Positions 61,921 to 64,000 of a stretch of 64,000 nt of DNA are shown here, piece after piece; the stretch's first letter is position 1, and each line of letters starts with the position of its first letter. Position numbers and translations under genes: made by a program. Source of the DNA: Polytrichum commune (Eukaryota; Streptophyta; Polytrichopsida; Polytrichales; Polytrichaceae). The notes under the pieces were generated by a model. The model saw nothing but the letters and a program-made list of their open reading frames with translations, was not told the DNA's origin and made no database searches. The DNA is taken from contig OX485809.1 of the NCBI GenBank assembly GCA_950295325.1, positions 35,090,081 to 35,154,080 on the forward strand, given 5' to 3'.

Positions 61921-64000
61921 ATTTGGGTTTGCATACTATTGAAACTTTGAATCTTTTTGACATTTACGTAAAGTGTCCAACCGATATGTTCTTAAGTGCT
62001 TTGGAATTCTCATAATCTTGCAAAACTGCAAATATATCAATATGACATATCTAATAATAGACATTTGTATTCTTTGTGCTTTATATGTCGGTTTTAGGTT
62101 TACTTACCTTACACACAATTGGTACAATGTTTTGAGTTCAAGCTACCACCGGATTGACTTTGTTTAGTCATTTCCCAGTTTTTTAAATGCAATGACCCTT
62201 TAAGGTTATAAGTTGTATTTAAGATGGAGATCATTGGTAGATGATACAATTTCCATAGACCATATTTGAAATTTGGATGGACGTTGCCGAGTCATTAGGT
62301 AGAGTTTCAGAAACCTAAATATACAATGTCCATCCAAATTCACGACTAAACATGAGATAGCCTTTTCGACACCATCAAGTTGATGTAGGTCTAGTCCCAT
62401 ATGTCTTTTGGCTTCCTTAATTAAAAAATCAATCTTATTTCACATAGAAAAAATGTAAAAAATGTAATCCTTCCTCATTTTTCACCTTATTGGAAGTTTG
62501 TGTAGCATTTGTAGTTAAGAATTTAGACAAAAATTGTTTTACATTGGTTTATCATTATTCACCTAGTACAATACACAATCCTATTGACGTGGATGAAAAC
62601 AACATGAAATATAATTAACATGGACCACTCTAATTGTCTTGTCTGGGTGGAAATGATATAAATTCAAGACCCAAGGTCTTCCCCTAAGTCTGCCTTGAGA
62701 ATTCAACCCAGCAATTCAAGCTCATCAAAACAATTTGTGTAGTATTTGCAAAGTTTTTTTCTTTTTTCTTTTTCCTTTTTTTTTCTTTGCCCCCTTAAAG
62801 GCCCGGGTACTTCATTATCTCATAGTTTATGTATGTACATGTGTGGGAGGGGGGGGGGGAGGTCTTTATTTATCTACTATTTTTCTTATTCTAATGCCCT
62901 TTATTTCACTTCTATTTTGCATTATTATCTTGCACCCTTTGGTAATTTGCCCTTAAATTTTTCCATTCAACCTTAATTTTGCGTTATTTCAAAACATGCC
63001 TCTTATGGGTTGAGTAAAATCACCATATGTGTGGTGTTTTAAGTCACCGTTTATCAATAGGCTTAGTAACACAACGCAACCCATTGACACAAGACGTGAG
63101 TTGCCTAATGTTATTAAGTCGATCAATATAGAGTGGAACACAATAATGACAAGGGATTGAGACACCTGACAATGACAAGGTGTACATCCTAGGGAAGACC
63201 CTCTACATGGTTTGTACCATCCTAAATACAATACGATGTGTGTACTTTTGAAACCAATATACATGATAGTATAGGGTACCGTACATTATTTATAACGCAA
63301 CGAGTGAGTAGAAATGATTCTACATCACATTGAATGTTTTCTAAAATACTGGTCGGCACCAATAAAGAGTACCGTATATTAAATCTCACCCTATTTCTAA
63401 TATTTCACTAGTGAACTACACATGCTTAAAGACCTTGGTTCTTCGGGTTGCCATCCAAGTAGTGATACTTTACTCTTTTGCTCTAGCATCCATCAACTCA
63501 CTCCATGCCACCGTTGGTCAAAAGGCCCCCCACACCATTTGATAGGGGCATAGGGTACTCACACCCTTTCGCAAGAGCCAAGATCACAAGAGCAATAATT
63601 CACACGTTCCCAATACAATGTTGGTGGGGTCCAAAGACGCTTACGTAAGGCTAGTTGTGAGCCAATGATAAGCTAGCACCACCCTCAATCTCATTTGCAT
63701 TTGGTCTTCGGGGCGGCCCAATATGTACCCCAAACACTTTTCCATGCTTGTCCTTAGTCTCCGGGAATTAAAAGTCCCAACCCATCTTCCTTGTGCCACA
63801 CCGGCAACAATGCAAACGAATTGGTGTGAGAAAGTACTACATTCCTTGTGACTTGAATCTTGGAACAAGGGTTCCCACAATTCACGTGGGGGTAGGTGGG
63901 TCTTAAATGGTTAGTTTTGCAAATTAGCCTACTTCTCCTAGGATTTGAAACATATGAGGAGTTTGAGATGGTCAACAAATCCAAATCAAGGCCATAGCCA
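59416..64000. other. Repeat-rich DNA without a recognised gene
   Basis: Landmarks are a poly-C run at 60248-60264, (AT)n at 61876-61914, T-rich and poly-G runs at 62754-62790 and 62850-62859, and common-repeat words near 60270-60400. No ORF longer than about 110 codons and none resembling a family. Confidence 0.45.
61876..61914. repeat. AT microsatellite
   Basis: About 19-20 TA units. Confidence 0.9.

Overview
The window is nuclear DNA from a land plant. The genes are split by GT-AG introns, there is a full-length plant-type cellulose synthase catalytic subunit, and the intergenic DNA is AT-rich and full of MITE-like inverted-repeat elements and decayed LINE retrotransposons. The CesA N-terminus ([20 protein letters not shown]) and the mix of short introns with long repeat-rich spacers would suit a seed-free lineage (bryophyte, lycophyte or fern), but the species cannot be fixed from the sequence alone.

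The genes lie in the first 36 kb. (1) A minus-strand gene (about 7416 to 1416, nine exons) joins a RING/IBR (RBR-like) zinc-binding region to a BIRC6/UBE2O-type ubiquitin-conjugating (E2) domain. Its first intron holds a tandem array that includes a copy of the 5' splice site, and one internal exon junction is one base out of frame. (2) A small plus-strand ORF (11562-11816) encodes an SDHAF1-like LYR protein for succinate dehydrogenase assembly. (3) A ten-exon plus-strand gene (15299-18837) encodes the GPI-anchor enzyme PIG-L. (4) Converging on it, a thirteen-exon minus-strand gene (25272-19505) encodes a complete CesA of about 1098 residues. (5) An eleven-exon plus-strand gene (30686-35888) encodes a D-erythronate dehydrogenase-like extended short-chain dehydrogenase. 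The five genes act in unrelated processes (ubiquitination, respiratory-complex assembly, GPI synthesis in the ER, cell-wall cellulose, sugar-acid oxidation). There is no sign of functional clustering.

From about 36 kb to the end I find no intact host gene. This part is a graveyard of transposons: a LINE fragment split by a second, inverted LINE with a target-site duplication (36135-37530); a decayed LINE with RNase H and zinc-finger remnants (about 45480-48640); a MULE-like inverted-repeat element flanked by a 12-bp direct repeat (48658-49204); and at least two MITE families with several copies each. One MITE copy is inserted in another just before the dehydrogenase gene (29514-29994). There are also TA-flanked elements, a 585-bp hairpin element (28326-28910) and several microsatellites. 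Exon models were derived by hand from splice sites and reading phase. The dehydrogenase and PIG-L models close in phase at every junction, and CesA does so with one softer acceptor choice.
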